NCBI RefSeq assembly: GCF_022809095.1
Contig: NZ_JALAZE010000002.1
Coordinates: forward strand, 1 to 64,000
Origin: Bacillus kexueae
GTDB taxonomy: Bacteria > Bacillota > Bacilli > Bacillales > Aeribacillaceae
DNA length: 64,000 bases
Reading direction: 5' to 3'
This document shows positions 28,188-37,393 of this stretch, piece by piece; the stretch's first letter is position 1; each line of letters opens with the position of its first letter. Under the pieces are notes generated by a model. That model was not told the origin of the DNA. It ran no database searches and was given only the letters and a program-made list of their open reading frames with translations. The position numbers and the translations under genes were made by a program.

Positions 28188-29243
28188 CTAGCTATTTCGT
28201 ACATTTAACGCCTTCTTTAACGTTTCGATATTTTCTTTCATAATATCAAAATAGTCTTTTCCTTCTTCCATTTGCTCTTCTGTAATGCTTTCTAAGTTGT
28301 GTAATGTTAAAGCTTCAGCATTTAGTTCAGATTGTACGATGTTTGCTACGTTGCTTGAGACATTATTTTCAAAAATGACGTATTTAATGTTGTACTCCTG
28401 TGCCTTCTCAATAATATGTGCTAACTCTTTTTGAGATGGTTCTTCAGTAGGGGATAGGCCTGAGATACTGATTTGCTCAATGCCATATCGTTCTTCCCAG
28501 TAACCGTATGCTGCATGAGAAACGACAATTTCTTTTCGTTCAGCCTTCTCGACAATGGCATTCATCTCAGCATCAAGGCTATGAAATTGTTCTACTAGAG
28601 CTTGGAAATTCTTTTCGAAATCTTCTTGTGCATCAGGCTTTAGCTCAATAAGAGTGTTTTTTATATTTTCTGCAACTTGCTCAGCTAAAATTGGATCTAA
28701 CCAAACATGTGGATCTTTGTCATGATCATGGTGATGATTCTCTTCTTCGTTTACTTGCTCTTCTTCATGTGCATGCTCATCTTCGTGTGCATGTTCATCT
28801 TCGTGCGCATGCTCTTCTTCATTTGCATGTTCTTCTTCCTCATGCGCATGCTCGTGGTTATGACTTAATAAATCGAGATTTTCACCGGCTTTTAAAATTT
28901 TTACATTTTCATTTTCCAATGTTTCGTGTGCTTTCTCAGCAAAGCCTTCTAGCCCGATTCCAGTGTAGATGAACAGGTCCCCATTTGCCATCTCTACCAT
29001 TTGTTTCGTTGATGGTTCATAAGTGTGGGCATCTGCTCCAGCAGGAAAGACGCTTGTGACACTAACATGTTCTCCACCAATTTTCTTCGTAAAATCTTCA
29101 AGAGGGAAAATGGTTGTAAACACTTTGATCGTATCAGATGATTCGTTTGATGAGTTCACACTTTCTTCTGTATTAGAACAACCAATCAAAAACATAGACA
29201 TAATTAAAAAAGAAATTGGAATGAATGCTATTTTTTTAAACAA
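28188..29243 (-). CDS. znuA: Zinc-binding lipoprotein of the ZnuA/AdcA family
   Basis: High-affinity zinc receptor of ABC cluster A-I. The lipobox is FLIGC near residue 21. Metal-site blocks are DAHTYEPSTKQM, KDPHVWLDPILA, VVSHAAYGYWEERYG, and the ENN of YVIFENNVSSNVA. Between them lies a ~50-residue loop of H, E and D with tandem HAHEDE units, the usual zinc-loading loop. TTG at 29243 is the start: AAGGAG lies 8 nt before it, and the upstream extension has no RBS. No ATPase or permease gene is adjacent, so it must pair with a transporter encoded elsewhere. Confidence 0.92.
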   Translation of the reverse strand: MFKKIAFIPISFLIMSMFLIGCSNTEESVNSSNESSDTIKVFTTIFPLEDFTKKIGGEHVSVTSVFPAGADAHTYEPSTKQMVEMANGDLFIYTGIGLEGFAEKAHETLENENVKILKAGENLDLLSHNHEHAHEEEEHANEEEHAHEDEHAHEDEHAHEEEQVNEEENHHHDHDKDPHVWLDPILAEQVAENIKNTLIELKPDAQEDFEKNFQALVEQFHSLDAEMNAIVEKAERKEIVVSHAAYGYWEERYGIEQISISGLSPTEEPSQKELAHIIEKAQEYNIKYVIFENNVSSNVANIVQSELNAEALTLHNLESITEEQMEEGKDYFDIMKENIETLKKALNVRNS

Positions 29244-29277
29244 AACAAAATCTCCTTCCTTTAAATGTTCATATCGA

Positions 29278-29292
29278 AATCGTTCCGATTTA
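29278..29292. promoter_or_regulatory. Palindromic site upstream of the zinc receptor gene
   Basis: AAATCGTTCCGATTT is a perfect AAATCG-N3-CGATTT inverted repeat, between TATATTAA on the minus strand and the RBS. The half-sites resemble Zur half-sites, but the spacing is shorter than the classical box. Confidence 0.4.
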
Positions 29293-29352
29293 ATATATAG
29301 GCTTTTTCTGAATGCTTTGTTGCTATTTTGGTCATGAAACAATGTAATAGTT

Positions 29353-29437
29353 GAAACGAAAGGCTGCTGTCGTCCCTATGGATGGGGGGACCTTTCGTTT
29401 GTATAACCAAAATCCATAATCTTTAAGAAAAGAGCCA
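29353..29437. repeat. R2-family remnant with 10-bp inverted repeat
   Basis: AAACGAAAGG and CCTTTCGTTT form a perfect 10-bp stem. The right end TAACCAAAATCC...AAGAAAAGAGCCA matches the tails of the elements at 27213 and 59206. Confidence 0.6.
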
Positions 29438-29513
29438 ATGTATAAAAAGTAAATCCAAATAATTACGATTTATATCGTATAAGAAAATGGGGAAATAAGC
29501 AAGGAAAAAATAA

Positions 29514-29744
29514 TTATGTTTTTTTCTGAATTTTATCAGGTACAGGGTCAATACCGCCTGGATGGAATGGGTGACATTTTAGAATTCGTTTGATCGTTAA
29601 CCATCCGCCTTTCAAGGCACCATGTCTCTGAATCGCTTCAAGCCCATATTGTGAACAGGTTGGATAAAATCGACATGTTGGTGGTTTAAGGGGAGAAATG
29701 AGTTTTCTGTAGAAATGTATAAGGAAGATGAGCACTTGCTTCAT
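29514..29744 (-). CDS. ytjA: Membrane protein insertion efficiency factor YidD
   Basis: A 76-aa protein with the YidD signature: [34 protein letters not shown] then [23 protein letters not shown]. Family members aid YidC/Oxa1-dependent membrane insertion at the inner face of the membrane. GAGGAG precedes the ATG. B. subtilis ytjA also lies near luxS. Confidence 0.95.
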   Translation of the reverse strand: MKQVLIFLIHFYRKLISPLKPPTCRFYPTCSQYGLEAIQRHGALKGGWLTIKRILKCHPFHPGGIDPVPDKIQKKT

Positions 29745-29937
29745 TTTTTTCGCTCCTCAATCATATTTTTTACAAAGTGTTAGCGGTTAAACATCGTGTT
29801 TTACCTACACTTTTATTCTAGCAAGAAATGGACGTGAAGTCACAAAAATGAAATTCGTATTAAATTGATGAATTTTATCGGAATTTATAGTATGATAACA
29901 ATTAAGAATGATGGAGTACAATTAAGGAGTGAATGAA

Positions 29938-30411
29938 ATGCCTTCAGTAGAAAGCTTTGAATTAGATCATAACGCTGTAAAAGCACCTTACGTTCGTCAC
30001 TGCGGTGTTCATAAAGTCGGAAGTGACGGGGTTGTTAACAAATTTGATATTCGTTTTTGTCAGCCGAATAAACAAGCGATGAAGCCGGATGCAATTCATA
30101 CATTAGAACATTTACTGGCTTTTAACATCCGTAAATATGTTGAAAAATACGATCACTTTGATATAATCGATGTTTCTCCAATGGGATGTCAAACGGGGTT
30201 TTATCTTGTTGTGAGTGGGGAGCCTACGGTACGAGAAATTATAGACTTATTAGAAGATACAATGAAAGAAGCTGTGGAAGTGACGGAGGTTCCGGCTGCA
30301 AACGAAACACAGTGCGGCCAAGCGAAGTTGCATGATTTAGATGGTGCAAAAAGACTTATGCGATTCTGGCTTGAGCAAAGCAAAGAAGATTTGGAAAAGG
30401 TTTTTGGATAA
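29938..30411 (+). CDS. luxS: S-ribosylhomocysteine lyase LuxS
   Basis: Cleaves S-ribosylhomocysteine to homocysteine and the AI-2 precursor DPD, part of the activated methyl cycle fed by MetK. It is 157 aa. Metal ligands are H54 and H58 in HTLEH and C126 in TQCGQAK. Catalytic C84 is in SPMGCQTGF and E57 is present. ATG at 29938 is preferred over GTG at 29929, because AAGGAG ends 8 nt before it and homologues begin [11 protein letters not shown]. Nearly identical in pattern to B. subtilis LuxS. Confidence 0.97.
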   Translation: MPSVESFELDHNAVKAPYVRHCGVHKVGSDGVVNKFDIRFCQPNKQAMKPDAIHTLEHLLAFNIRKYVEKYDHFDIIDVSPMGCQTGFYLVVSGEPTVREIIDLLEDTMKEAVEVTEVPAANETQCGQAKLHDLDGAKRLMRFWLEQSKEDLEKVFG

Positions 30412-30540
30412 TATTTTTTCGAGAGACTGTTATTTTTAAAAAGCTCTCTAGCATTTAGACAAAAAAAGCTTACGAAAAACGACAACTATTGATGAAAGCG
30501 TCCGTCTGTAGCTGAATAATGCACCTTTTGGCGAAAGTCT

Positions 30541-30571
30541 AGAGACTCTTGAAAGAGTCTCTTCTTTTTTG
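30541..30571 (+). terminator. Terminator downstream of luxS
   Basis: AGAGACTCTT / AAGAGTCTCT followed by TCTTTTTT. Confidence 0.88.
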
Positions 30572-30618
30572 TACATGAAGGGGGAAGAGCATCACCTATT
30601 TTAAGAGAAGATCGTCCC

Positions 30619-30676
30619 TTGACGGTATGCGTGTTATCCGATAAAGTTAGGGTGTAAATCGTAATAATTTTGATTT
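30619..30676 (+). promoter_or_regulatory. Sigma-A promoter overlapped by a candidate Zur box
   Basis: TTGACG (30619-30624), a 17-bp spacer and TAAAGT (30642-30647). At 30656-30676, just past the predicted start, half-site AAATCGTAAT, one base, and ATTTTGATTT match the B. subtilis Zur box (AAATCGTAAT-N-ATTACGATTT) with two changes in the second half. This implies repression by zinc. Confidence 0.68.
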
Positions 30677-30698
30677 GTTATAGAATAGGAGAGCGACA

Positions 30699-31688
30699 AT
30701 GGAATCAATGGGTCAATCTTTTCAGAGAAAGATCATTCCCGCTACATTATTTACCGTTATTATTTTTCTGTTTTTATTTATAGATTTTATTGACGTAGGG
30801 GCACTTTTGCCTTCTTCGTATAAAAGTATTCATGTCATGTTTTTAAGCATTATTTTGGAAGCCATTCCTTTTATTTTATTAGGGGTGTTTGTTTCATCTT
30901 TAATTCAAGTTTTTATTACAGAGGATATGGTTCGTAAATATATACCTCATAATCCTATTATTGCTATTTTCCCTGCCGCTTTATTAGGCGCAATTTTTCC
31001 TGTTTGTGAGTGTGCAATCGTACCGATAGTTAGGAGATTAATGAAAAAAGGGGTACCACTTCATGTCGGTGTCGTCTTTTTAGTAGGGGGGCCGATCTTA
31101 AATCCGGTCGTGTTCGCTTCTACTTATTATGCTTTTCAAACGAACACACAGATTGCATATGCTAGAATGGGATTAGCGTTTGTTTTATCAATGGTTATCG
31201 GATTCATCATTTATCTACTATTTGAGAACAAACAACAGCTAAAAGAATCGACAACGCTAGAACATTCTCATCACCATCATCAAAATAAGTGGTTAAGTAT
31301 GTTCCATCATGCGAGTGATGAGTTTTTTGACATGGGAAAATATTTAATCATGGGTGCATTCATTACGAGTGTGTTTCAAGTAACAATTGATCGAACTACT
31401 CTTTCATCGATAGGAAATAGTGAATTTTTCGCTCCGCTACTTATGATGGGGCTTGCCTTTATACTCTCGCTATGCTCAGAAGCGGATGCGTTTGTTGCTT
31501 CTTCCTTTGCACATGTATTCTCATCCACTTCATTGTTAGCATTCCTTGTATATGGACCAATGATCGACTTGAAAAATACGATTTTACTTTTTGCTTATTA
31601 TAAAAAGAAGTTTGTATTTACGTTAATTGGTGTAATAACGGTTGTTGTATACGGTTCAGTTCTGCTTTATGGAACAATTTTTGGCTAA
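30699..31688 (+). CDS. ycgR: DUF318/ArsP-type permease (YcgR-like)
   Basis: A 329-aa membrane protein with about eight hydrophobic segments. Family signatures are ALLGAIFPVCECAIVPIVRRLMKKG (PxCECA) near residues 100-124 and GGPILNPVVFAST. A second Cys-containing motif SLCSEADAFVASSF lies in the C-terminal half, and a cytoplasmic HSHHHHQ loop between. It precedes a TIGR03943-type gene, the B. subtilis ycgR-ycgQ arrangement. Transport of a metal or metalloid is likely. The Zur-like operator suggests zinc, but the substrate is not proven. Confidence 0.88.
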   Translation: MESMGQSFQRKIIPATLFTVIIFLFLFIDFIDVGALLPSSYKSIHVMFLSIILEAIPFILLGVFVSSLIQVFITEDMVRKYIPHNPIIAIFPAALLGAIFPVCECAIVPIVRRLMKKGVPLHVGVVFLVGGPILNPVVFASTYYAFQTNTQIAYARMGLAFVLSMVIGFIIYLLFENKQQLKESTTLEHSHHHHQNKWLSMFHHASDEFFDMGKYLIMGAFITSVFQVTIDRTTLSSIGNSEFFAPLLMMGLAFILSLCSEADAFVASSFAHVFSSTSLLAFLVYGPMIDLKNTILLFAYYKKKFVFTLIGVITVVVYGSVLLYGTIFG

Positions 31689-31718
31689 AATATCACAAGA
31701 TAGCAGGGGATAGATAAC

Positions 31719-32675
31719 ATGGTACAATTTCATGCTTATATTAGAGGTGTCATCTTAATTGGCTTTTCGTTACTTCTGTTTAAACTCGTTGTGACGGGAC
31801 ATATTACAAAGTTTATTGCTCCGAAAATGTTACCGTATAGTTATTTTGGCTTGGTTACGTTTTTTATTTTAGGAGTTATTCAAATTTTGAAAGGGAGATC
31901 TGATCAAAGACATAAAGCTTCTTGTGGCTGTGAAGGACATGAACTACCAAAAACTAACAAGCAGTCACTTCTTATTTATAGTTTATTTGTTTTTCCACTT
32001 GTGACGGGATTTATGTTTCCAGATGTGATTTTAGATAGTTCCGTCGCCTTGAAAAGAGGGTTTAAGCAAGAGATTCAAAAACAAGCAAATGTCGCAGTTG
32101 CTAATAATGATTCAGAGAAAAGTTTAGCTGATCAATATTTGGAGGATCCTGAAGCTGTTTTGGAAATGCTTGAGCAAGAGGCTCAAGAGCAACAAACTGA
32201 GACGGAATCCGAAGCCGCTATATCGGCTGATGAGATTCAAAGCTACTTTGAAGAGCAAGATTTAAAACGAAAGCAAGAAATACTAAAACAGGAAGTGATT
32301 CGGGTGAACGACGATAATTTTATATCTGTGACCCGTGTTTTAGATCAATGGAGTCAAGAATTTGCCGGAAAGAAAATTGAGTATTTCGGGTTTGTTTATC
32401 GTGAGGACGATTTTGAAACGGATCAATTTGTTATTGCTCGATTTGGAATTTCTTGCTGCGCTGCTGATGCATCCGTATATGGAACGATCGCTAGTGTAAA
32501 GGATGCGCACAAATTTAAAAACGATGAATGGGTACGAGTTGAGGGAACGTTATCGACTACAAATTATCACGGAGTTCAAATTCCGATCATTTTAATCGAT
32601 GATATTGAAAGAGCGAAACAACCAAAAGAGCCATATGTGTATGAATTAATCGATAGTATTCAAATCGTTGAATAA
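31719..32675 (+). CDS. ycgQ: TIGR03943-family membrane protein (YcgQ-like)
   Basis: A 318-aa partner of the preceding permease. Two N-terminal hydrophobic segments flank a short loop with the potential metal site CGCEGHE. A third segment ([19 protein letters not shown]) leads to an extracytoplasmic domain with a long acidic/glutamine-rich coiled region (about residues 140-190). A conserved C-terminal domain follows with [16 protein letters not shown], whose paired cysteines could bind metal. Spacing is 30 nt from ycgR, so they are probably co-transcribed. Confidence 0.86.
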   Translation: MVQFHAYIRGVILIGFSLLLFKLVVTGHITKFIAPKMLPYSYFGLVTFFILGVIQILKGRSDQRHKASCGCEGHELPKTNKQSLLIYSLFVFPLVTGFMFPDVILDSSVALKRGFKQEIQKQANVAVANNDSEKSLADQYLEDPEAVLEMLEQEAQEQQTETESEAAISADEIQSYFEEQDLKRKQEILKQEVIRVNDDNFISVTRVLDQWSQEFAGKKIEYFGFVYREDDFETDQFVIARFGISCCAADASVYGTIASVKDAHKFKNDEWVRVEGTLSTTNYHGVQIPIILIDDIERAKQPKEPYVYELIDSIQIVE

Positions 32676-32697
32676 GGAACAATCTACTCCTATTTAT

Positions 32698-32723
32698 GTT
32701 TAAGTTTAAAAATTGGCGGGTAT
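32698..32723 (+). promoter_or_regulatory. Sigma-B type promoter of dps
   Basis: GTTTAA, a 14-bp spacer and GGGTAT match the sigma-B general-stress consensus exactly. It lies 36 nt before the dps start. B. subtilis dps is a known sigma-B gene. Confidence 0.85.
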
Positions 32724-32758
32724 CGTATAATAGAAACGATAATAGGAGGAGATTGGAA

Positions 32759-33202
32759 ATGAAACATGAACAACTTGTACAAATCGTAAATAAACAAGTG
32801 GCTGATTGGACAGTGCTGTATGTGAAACTTCATAACTATCATTGGAATGTAAAAGGACCTCAATTCTTCGTTCTACATGATAAATTTGAAGAGCTATATA
32901 CCGAAGCTGCTACTTATATTGATGATCTTGCTGAACGCCTCCTAGCGTTAAACGGAAAGCCAGTAGGTACGATGAAAGAGTGCTTAGAAATCTCTTCCAT
33001 TAAAGAGGCGGAAGAAGGAGAGTCAGCTGAGGATATGGTGAAGCAAATTCACGATGATTTTACATTGCTAATAGAAGACTTAGCAAGAGGTATGGAATTA
33101 GCAGGAGAGGCAAATGACGAAGCAACTGGTGATATGCTTTTAGGGATCCATCAAAATTTGGAGAAGCATAACTGGATGTTAAAGTCTTTCTTAGGAAAAT
33201 AA
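32759..33202 (+). CDS. dps: Dps-family ferritin-like DNA-protecting protein
   Basis: Oxidises and stores iron and protects DNA during stress. The 147-aa protein has the intersubunit ferroxidase signature in [39 protein letters not shown] (His near 31 and 34, Asp and Glu near 46-62). It starts at ATG 32759 after GGAGGAG. The longer reading frame begins upstream of the promoter and cannot be right. Confidence 0.95.
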   Translation: MKHEQLVQIVNKQVADWTVLYVKLHNYHWNVKGPQFFVLHDKFEELYTEAATYIDDLAERLLALNGKPVGTMKECLEISSIKEAEEGESAEDMVKQIHDDFTLLIEDLARGMELAGEANDEATGDMLLGIHQNLEKHNWMLKSFLGK

Positions 33203-33213
33203 TTGTAATGTCT

Positions 33214-33240
33214 GGGGTGACACATCGTCACCCCATTTTA
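33214..33240 (+). terminator. Terminator of dps
   Basis: GGGGTGAC-ACATC-GTCACCCC followed by ATTTT. Confidence 0.88.
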
Positions 33241-33385
33241 ATTTATTAGCAGTCCAATCTTTTAAATGGAACTCATTGATTTCTCATTTCATAGAATTCG
33301 ATTCTAACTTTGCTTAGTTTCCTACGTATCAAAGAAAATGGGCCTGTTGTGCCTCTTCATTTATTATTAATCTTTCCAAGATAAG

Positions 33386-33413
33386 TTGACGGTTACTTCG
33401 AGACTCGTATTTA
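33386..33413 (+). promoter_or_regulatory. Possible sigma-A promoter of the 108-aa gene
   Basis: TTGACG, a 16-bp spacer and TATTTA, 75 nt before the coding start. Moderate match only. Confidence 0.4.
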
Positions 33414-33487
33414 TAGGTAAAGGATGTTTCGAATAAATTGCCAAGGTTTTGGGAAAATAAAAACACAATACATGAGGAGGACTCACA

Positions 33488-33814
33488 ATGGAGAAAAAGA
33501 CTTACTACATATCTGTTGCTAGTGGAGAAATATCCCGCGTAAGTACAGCCTCACCATGGGATTTTCAGATAAAGGCTACGGATGAAGAAATTACAACATT
33601 ACGTGAATATTTTGATCAAATTCATTCCACAGGATGGCAGAACTTCTTTCGAGCGCACGTACCGTATGTCGGCTACCATTATGATCGCGAAAACGATGCC
33701 ATAGATTCTTTGAACAAAAAGGTATATGAATTGATATATGAATTAGGAAATGAAGAGGCGAGGCAACATATTCAATCGAGTGGTATTTTAGAGAGTATAA
33801 AAGACCCCGAATAG
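33488..33814 (+). CDS. Conserved small protein of unknown function, 108 aa
   Basis: Starts MEKKTYYISVASGEIS after AGGAGGA. Predicted soluble alpha/beta protein. The most distinctive stretch is FFRAHVPYVGYHYDRENDAIDSLNKKVYELIYELG (about residues 56-90), with regularly placed His and acidic residues. Similar small proteins in Bacilli sometimes carry a hydrolase/acyltransferase label that I would not trust. It lies between dps and ytkD, both oxidative-damage genes. Confidence 0.8.
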   Translation: MEKKTYYISVASGEISRVSTASPWDFQIKATDEEITTLREYFDQIHSTGWQNFFRAHVPYVGYHYDRENDAIDSLNKKVYELIYELGNEEARQHIQSSGILESIKDPE

Positions 33815-33877
33815 TACCCATTTCCACGAATAGTATGTTAAGATGTGAGTGAAATGAAGGGAAATTGAGGGATTTGG

Positions 33878-34354
33878 ATGATCCGATTTACAGATTATTA
33901 TCAAAATGAAGTATTGCTGTCTTTTGAAGACCACCCTTTCTCAAAAAATCCTAAACATGTTTGGGTTATATGTATGTATCAAAAAAAGTGGTTGTTAACC
34001 AGTCATAAAGATCGGGGCCTAGAGTTTCCTGGGGGGAAAGTTGAAAAAGGAGAAACTCCAGAGGAAGCGGCGAAAAGAGAAGTTTTTGAAGAAACGGGTG
34101 GGATTGTTCGAAATGTTCAATATTTAGGGCAATATAAAGTGTTAGGAAAAGAAAAAACGATTGTAAAAAATATTTATTTCTCACAAGTAGAAGAAATGGT
34201 GAAAAAAAAGCACTATTTGGAGACAAACGGACCCGTATTGTTAGCGGACTTTCCTGATCAAATTGATCAGGACAATCGATTTAGTTTTATTATGAAGGAT
34301 GGAGTCTTGTTCAACAGTCTTCACCGTTTAAGTAATCAGAAGCTATTTACATAA
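33878..34354 (+). CDS. ytkD: Nudix nucleotide hydrolase YtkD
   Basis: Antimutator-type Nudix hydrolase. The 158-aa protein carries the Nudix box GGKVEKGETPEEAAKREVFEETGG (about residues 52-75), with the REVFEE metal-binding helix complete. FKDYYQN-type N-terminus and GQYKVLGKEKTIVKNIYF match B. subtilis YtkD, which hydrolyses 8-oxo-dGTP and other nucleoside triphosphates. GAGGG precedes the ATG. Confidence 0.94.
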   Translation: MIRFTDYYQNEVLLSFEDHPFSKNPKHVWVICMYQKKWLLTSHKDRGLEFPGGKVEKGETPEEAAKREVFEETGGIVRNVQYLGQYKVLGKEKTIVKNIYFSQVEEMVKKKHYLETNGPVLLADFPDQIDQDNRFSFIMKDGVLFNSLHRLSNQKLFT

Positions 34355-34440
34355 GGTAACTCTGTTTTTTCTGAATCAAGTCCGCGATAAGTTGTTAGCC
34401 GCCTGTAACGGTGGGGGTTTTTCATTTGTCATACCTTTTG

Positions 34441-34625
34441 TAGACAGTATAAAGGGCTGTTTGATAAGTTCCTTAAATGGAATGGAGGACGAAGTTTGGG
34501 GAACAGCACGAACCGAATACCCCCACAGACAAGCTTGCGAGTCGAGTAGGTTGTTCGAAAAGTAGAGCCGTAACTAGACAGGGCGTGTCGGTGGAAAGCG
34601 CCCTCCAACAGATGAGTTTAACCGA
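34441..34625. repeat. Possible decayed dispersed repeat in the ytkD-ABC intergenic region
   Basis: TGGAATGGAGGACG on the left and GGAAAGCGCCCTCCA on the right form loose inverted ends, with GGGCGTGTCGGTGG inside. The style resembles Bacillus interspersed repeats such as R2, but sequence identity to R2 is poor. No ORF. Confidence 0.4.
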
Positions 34626-34646
34626 ATTTCATTAACGATAAAAAAG

Positions 34647-34673
34647 GGGCTGTACTTATTGGACAGCCCCATT
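34647..34673 (-). terminator. Terminator of the minus-strand ABC operon
   Basis: GGGGCTGT / ACAGCCCC with a 9-nt loop. On the minus strand it is followed by TTTTTTA. Confidence 0.88.
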
Positions 34674-34707
34674 TAGCTTTTTTCGCTCATTTAAGGATCG
34701 TATCTTG

Positions 34708-35514
34708 TTATTCTAAATTGCGGATAAGCTTCTTCTCGAGAAAGTCAACGAGCTGATACATGAGCGTTGCTAGAATTGCAATAACTAATAAACTTAGTAA
34801 GACAAGCGTGAAATTAAACACTTGAAATCCGTAAATTATCATATAGCCAAGCCCTTTACTCGAAACTAAAAATTCCCCAACAATCACTCCAACCCAAGAT
34901 AAGCCAACGTTTACTTTTAATGTTGAAATGATTGTAGAAAAGGAAGATGGCAAAATAGCTTCTTTGAAAACTTGCCACTTGGTCGCTTGAAATGTTTGTA
35001 ATACCTTAACATAATTTGAATCAACATCTTTAAACGCTGTATAAACGACAATTGTAGTGATAATGACTGAAATAATAGCTCCCATTGCAATGATCGAAGT
35101 AAATCCAGGGCCTAACGCTACAATTAAAATAGGACCGAGAGCAACTTTAGGCATGGCATTTAAGATAACAAGATAGGGATCCAATATTTTTGCCATTTTA
35201 GGAAACCACCATAAAAATGCGGCTAACCACGTTCCGAGTAAGGTTCCTAAAATAAATCCCATGACAGTTTCAAATAGTGTAACGGAAATATGCGATAGTA
35301 AAGACCCGTCTTGTAGTTTCTCAATAAATAATAGAATGATTTTTTGAGGGGAACTAAATAAAAGCGGGTCTATCCATTTTAGTGATGAGGCCATCTCCCA
35401 AATGATAAAAAAACATAGAAAGATGATGGTTTGATAAAAAATGACCATTCGCTTCTCACTTTTCATTCGCTTGATATGTTGTTGATGCAGTTTCTCATGT
35501 TCATACTGATTCAA
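34708..35514 (-). CDS. ytlD: ABC transporter permease, SsuC/TauC/ThiX type
   Basis: A 268-aa BPD-type inner-membrane permease with about six TM segments. The EAA loop is [41 protein letters not shown] (about residues 177-217). Last gene of a receptor-ATPase-permease operon. It overlaps the ATPase gene by 14 nt. The family imports sulfonates, nitrate/taurine analogues or pyrimidine/thiamine precursors. The substrate is not determined here. Confidence 0.88.
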   Translation of the reverse strand: MNQYEHEKLHQQHIKRMKSEKRMVIFYQTIIFLCFFIIWEMASSLKWIDPLLFSSPQKIILLFIEKLQDGSLLSHISVTLFETVMGFILGTLLGTWLAAFLWWFPKMAKILDPYLVILNAMPKVALGPILIVALGPGFTSIIAMGAIISVIITTIVVYTAFKDVDSNYVKVLQTFQATKWQVFKEAILPSSFSTIISTLKVNVGLSWVGVIVGEFLVSSKGLGYMIIYGFQVFNFTLVLLSLLVIAILATLMYQLVDFLEKKLIRNLE

Positions 35515-36274
35515 GAGCCTCTAACTCCTTCCATATAGAATGAAAAAGAGAGGGGAAAAGTGGATGCCGTCTGGCTTGAAATGGTGTGAGGGTTTTAAGC
35601 TCTTGTGGTACAGTAAAGTTTTTAGCGATTCTTCCTGGTTGCTTTGATAATAAAATAATGCGGTCGCTCATGGCGATTGATTCTTCAATATCATGCGTAA
35701 CTAAAATGGCTGTTTTATCGTACTCTTTTAATGTTTTTACCACGAGATTTTCTAGTTTCAACTTTGTTTGGTAATCGAGTGCTGAAAAGGGTTCGTCTAA
35801 CAACAGGACACTCGGGTTTGTGGCGAGAGTACGAGCGAGAGCAGCTCGCTGTCTCATGCCGCCAGATAATTGTCTCGGATACGCATCTTCTACTTTGGAT
35901 AATCCCATCTCATTAAGTAAATTTAGTGCGTTATTAATAGATTCCTTCCTTTTATCATGTAAGATGTTTAATCCGAGCAATACATTTTGTTTAATCGTTT
36001 TCCACGGAAACAAATAATCTTGCTGAAGCATATAGCCGATTGATGAATGTTTAGAACAAACTTCGCTCTCATTTATCAAGACTGTTCCTTGTGTAGGAGT
36101 GACAAGGCCGGAAATAATGGAAAGAAGAGTAGTCTTTCCACATCCACTTGGACCGAGGATTGAGACAAACTCGCCTTCCTTTACTGAAAATGAAACGTCT
36201 TGAAGAGCATGGAAAATCGATTCTTTCGTAAAGTACACATGACTTATTTCCTTAATGGATAATAATGGTGACAT
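35501..36274 (-). CDS. ytlC: ABC transporter ATPase, SsuB/TauB/ThiZ type
   Basis: ABC ATPase with Walker [11 protein letters not shown]-loop [10 protein letters not shown], signature [16 protein letters not shown], Walker [13 protein letters not shown] and H-loop LVTHDIEE. Three consecutive ATGs follow AAGGAG. The third (36274) has the best spacing, though any is possible. The longer reading frame overlaps the receptor gene and lacks an RBS. It energises the neighbouring permease. Confidence 0.9.
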   Translation of the reverse strand: MSPLLSIKEISHVYFTKESIFHALQDVSFSVKEGEFVSILGPSGCGKTTLLSIISGLVTPTQGTVLINESEVCSKHSSIGYMLQQDYLFPWKTIKQNVLLGLNILHDKRKESINNALNLLNEMGLSKVEDAYPRQLSGGMRQRAALARTLATNPSVLLLDEPFSALDYQTKLKLENLVVKTLKEYDKTAILVTHDIEESIAMSDRIILLSKQPGRIAKNFTVPQELKTLTPFQARRHPLFPSLFHSIWKELEALESV

Positions 36275-36287
36275 CATCATTGTCTCC

Positions 36288-37283
36288 TTATTGAATAGCT
36301 TGTTTCGCAAAGGACGGATCAACTAATTCTGAATAATCTATATGAAAAGGGAGTTCGCCAGCTTCATCCATTATTAGTTGTAAGTTTTTCCATTCTTTTT
36401 TATCGAGAATAGGGTCAGTTGCGAAGGAGTCTTGTGATTGGTATCTTTCTATGACCGTTTCGAGTAATTCGATTGAAGTGTCGTCGAATTGGGGTGCGAC
36501 CATGTCCGCGATTTCTCTAGGTGAATGAGATTCGACCCATTGTTGTGCTTTGTAAATAGCATTTGTGAATTTTTGGGCTAGTTCAGGATGTTCGTTTAAA
36601 TAACTTTTCTTTGCCATAAACGTAGTGTATGGGACACTTCCAGATTCAGTTCCAAAAGATGCGACAATGTACCCTTTGCCTTCTTGCTCAAAAACACTTG
36701 CTGTAGGTTCAAATAATTGAACGAAATCTCCAGTTCCAGATGCAAACGAGTTAGCAATATTAGCAAAATCTATGTTTTGAATTAATTGCAAGTCTTGCTG
36801 TGGATTTATATGATGTTTCTTTAGTACAAATTCTCCTACCATTTGTGGCATCCCGCCTTTTCGTTGCCCTAAGAAGGTAGATTCTTTCAGCATATCCCAT
36901 TCGAAGTTATCAATAGGTGTTCGAGATACTAAAAACGTACCATCTGTTTGGGTTAGTTGAGCAAAATTTATGATAGGATCTGCTGCTCCTTGAGCGTGTA
37001 CGTATATTGTTGTCTCTGAACCAATTAATGCAATGTCTGCTCCTCCTGATAAAAGTGTCGTCATTGTTTTATCGCCACCCCAAGTAGTGGTTAGTTCTAG
37101 ATTGATGCCTTCCTCTTCAAAATATCCTTTTTCTATGGCTACATATAAAGGTGCATAAAATACGGAATGTGTTACTTCTGCCAGTCGGATGGTCTCTACA
37201 TTTTGATGGTTATTAAGTTGACATCCAAAGGTCGAAAGGGTCAACATACAAGTGAGAAAAAGTGCAAAAGTCCACTTTTTCAT
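36288..37283 (-). CDS. ytlA: ABC substrate-binding lipoprotein, NMT1/SsuA-like
   Basis: A 331-aa lipoprotein with lipobox STFGC near residue 20. The NMT1/THI5-like fold is indicated by EVTHSVFYAPLYVAIEKGYFEEEGINLELT, followed by GGDKTMTTLLSGGADIALIGSE. The start at 37283 is set by AAGGAGG 8 nt upstream. First gene of ytlACD-type operon. The receptor class suggests an organic sulfur or pyrimidine-like ligand. No riboswitch is visible upstream. Confidence 0.88.
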   Translation of the reverse strand: MKKWTFALFLTCMLTLSTFGCQLNNHQNVETIRLAEVTHSVFYAPLYVAIEKGYFEEEGINLELTTTWGGDKTMTTLLSGGADIALIGSETTIYVHAQGAADPIINFAQLTQTDGTFLVSRTPIDNFEWDMLKESTFLGQRKGGMPQMVGEFVLKKHHINPQQDLQLIQNIDFANIANSFASGTGDFVQLFEPTASVFEQEGKGYIVASFGTESGSVPYTTFMAKKSYLNEHPELAQKFTNAIYKAQQWVESHSPREIADMVAPQFDDTSIELLETVIERYQSQDSFATDPILDKKEWKNLQLIMDEAGELPFHIDYSELVDPSFAKQAIQ

Positions 37284-37393
37284 GTGAGCGTCCTCCTTAT
37301 ACATGCTTGTTGAAAGTTCGATTCATACGTTACAGTATGTTATGGGAAAACTATGTGTGAATGCCTATAAGAATTTTTGTTGGGGGAATCGTT

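Noticed and set aside
29278-29292. AAATCGTTCCGATTT as a classical Zur box
   Set aside because: The half-sites are 3 bp apart instead of 9, so I report only a palindrome of unknown regulator.
28691-29337. Plus-strand ORFs opposite the zinc receptor gene
   Set aside because: Antisense shadows of the His-rich repeat with no start signals.
33427-33457. Sigma-B promoter for the 108-aa gene (GTTTCG ... GGGAAA)
   Set aside because: The spacer is ~19 bp and both boxes are degenerate. The TTGACG/TATTTA pair is at least as likely.
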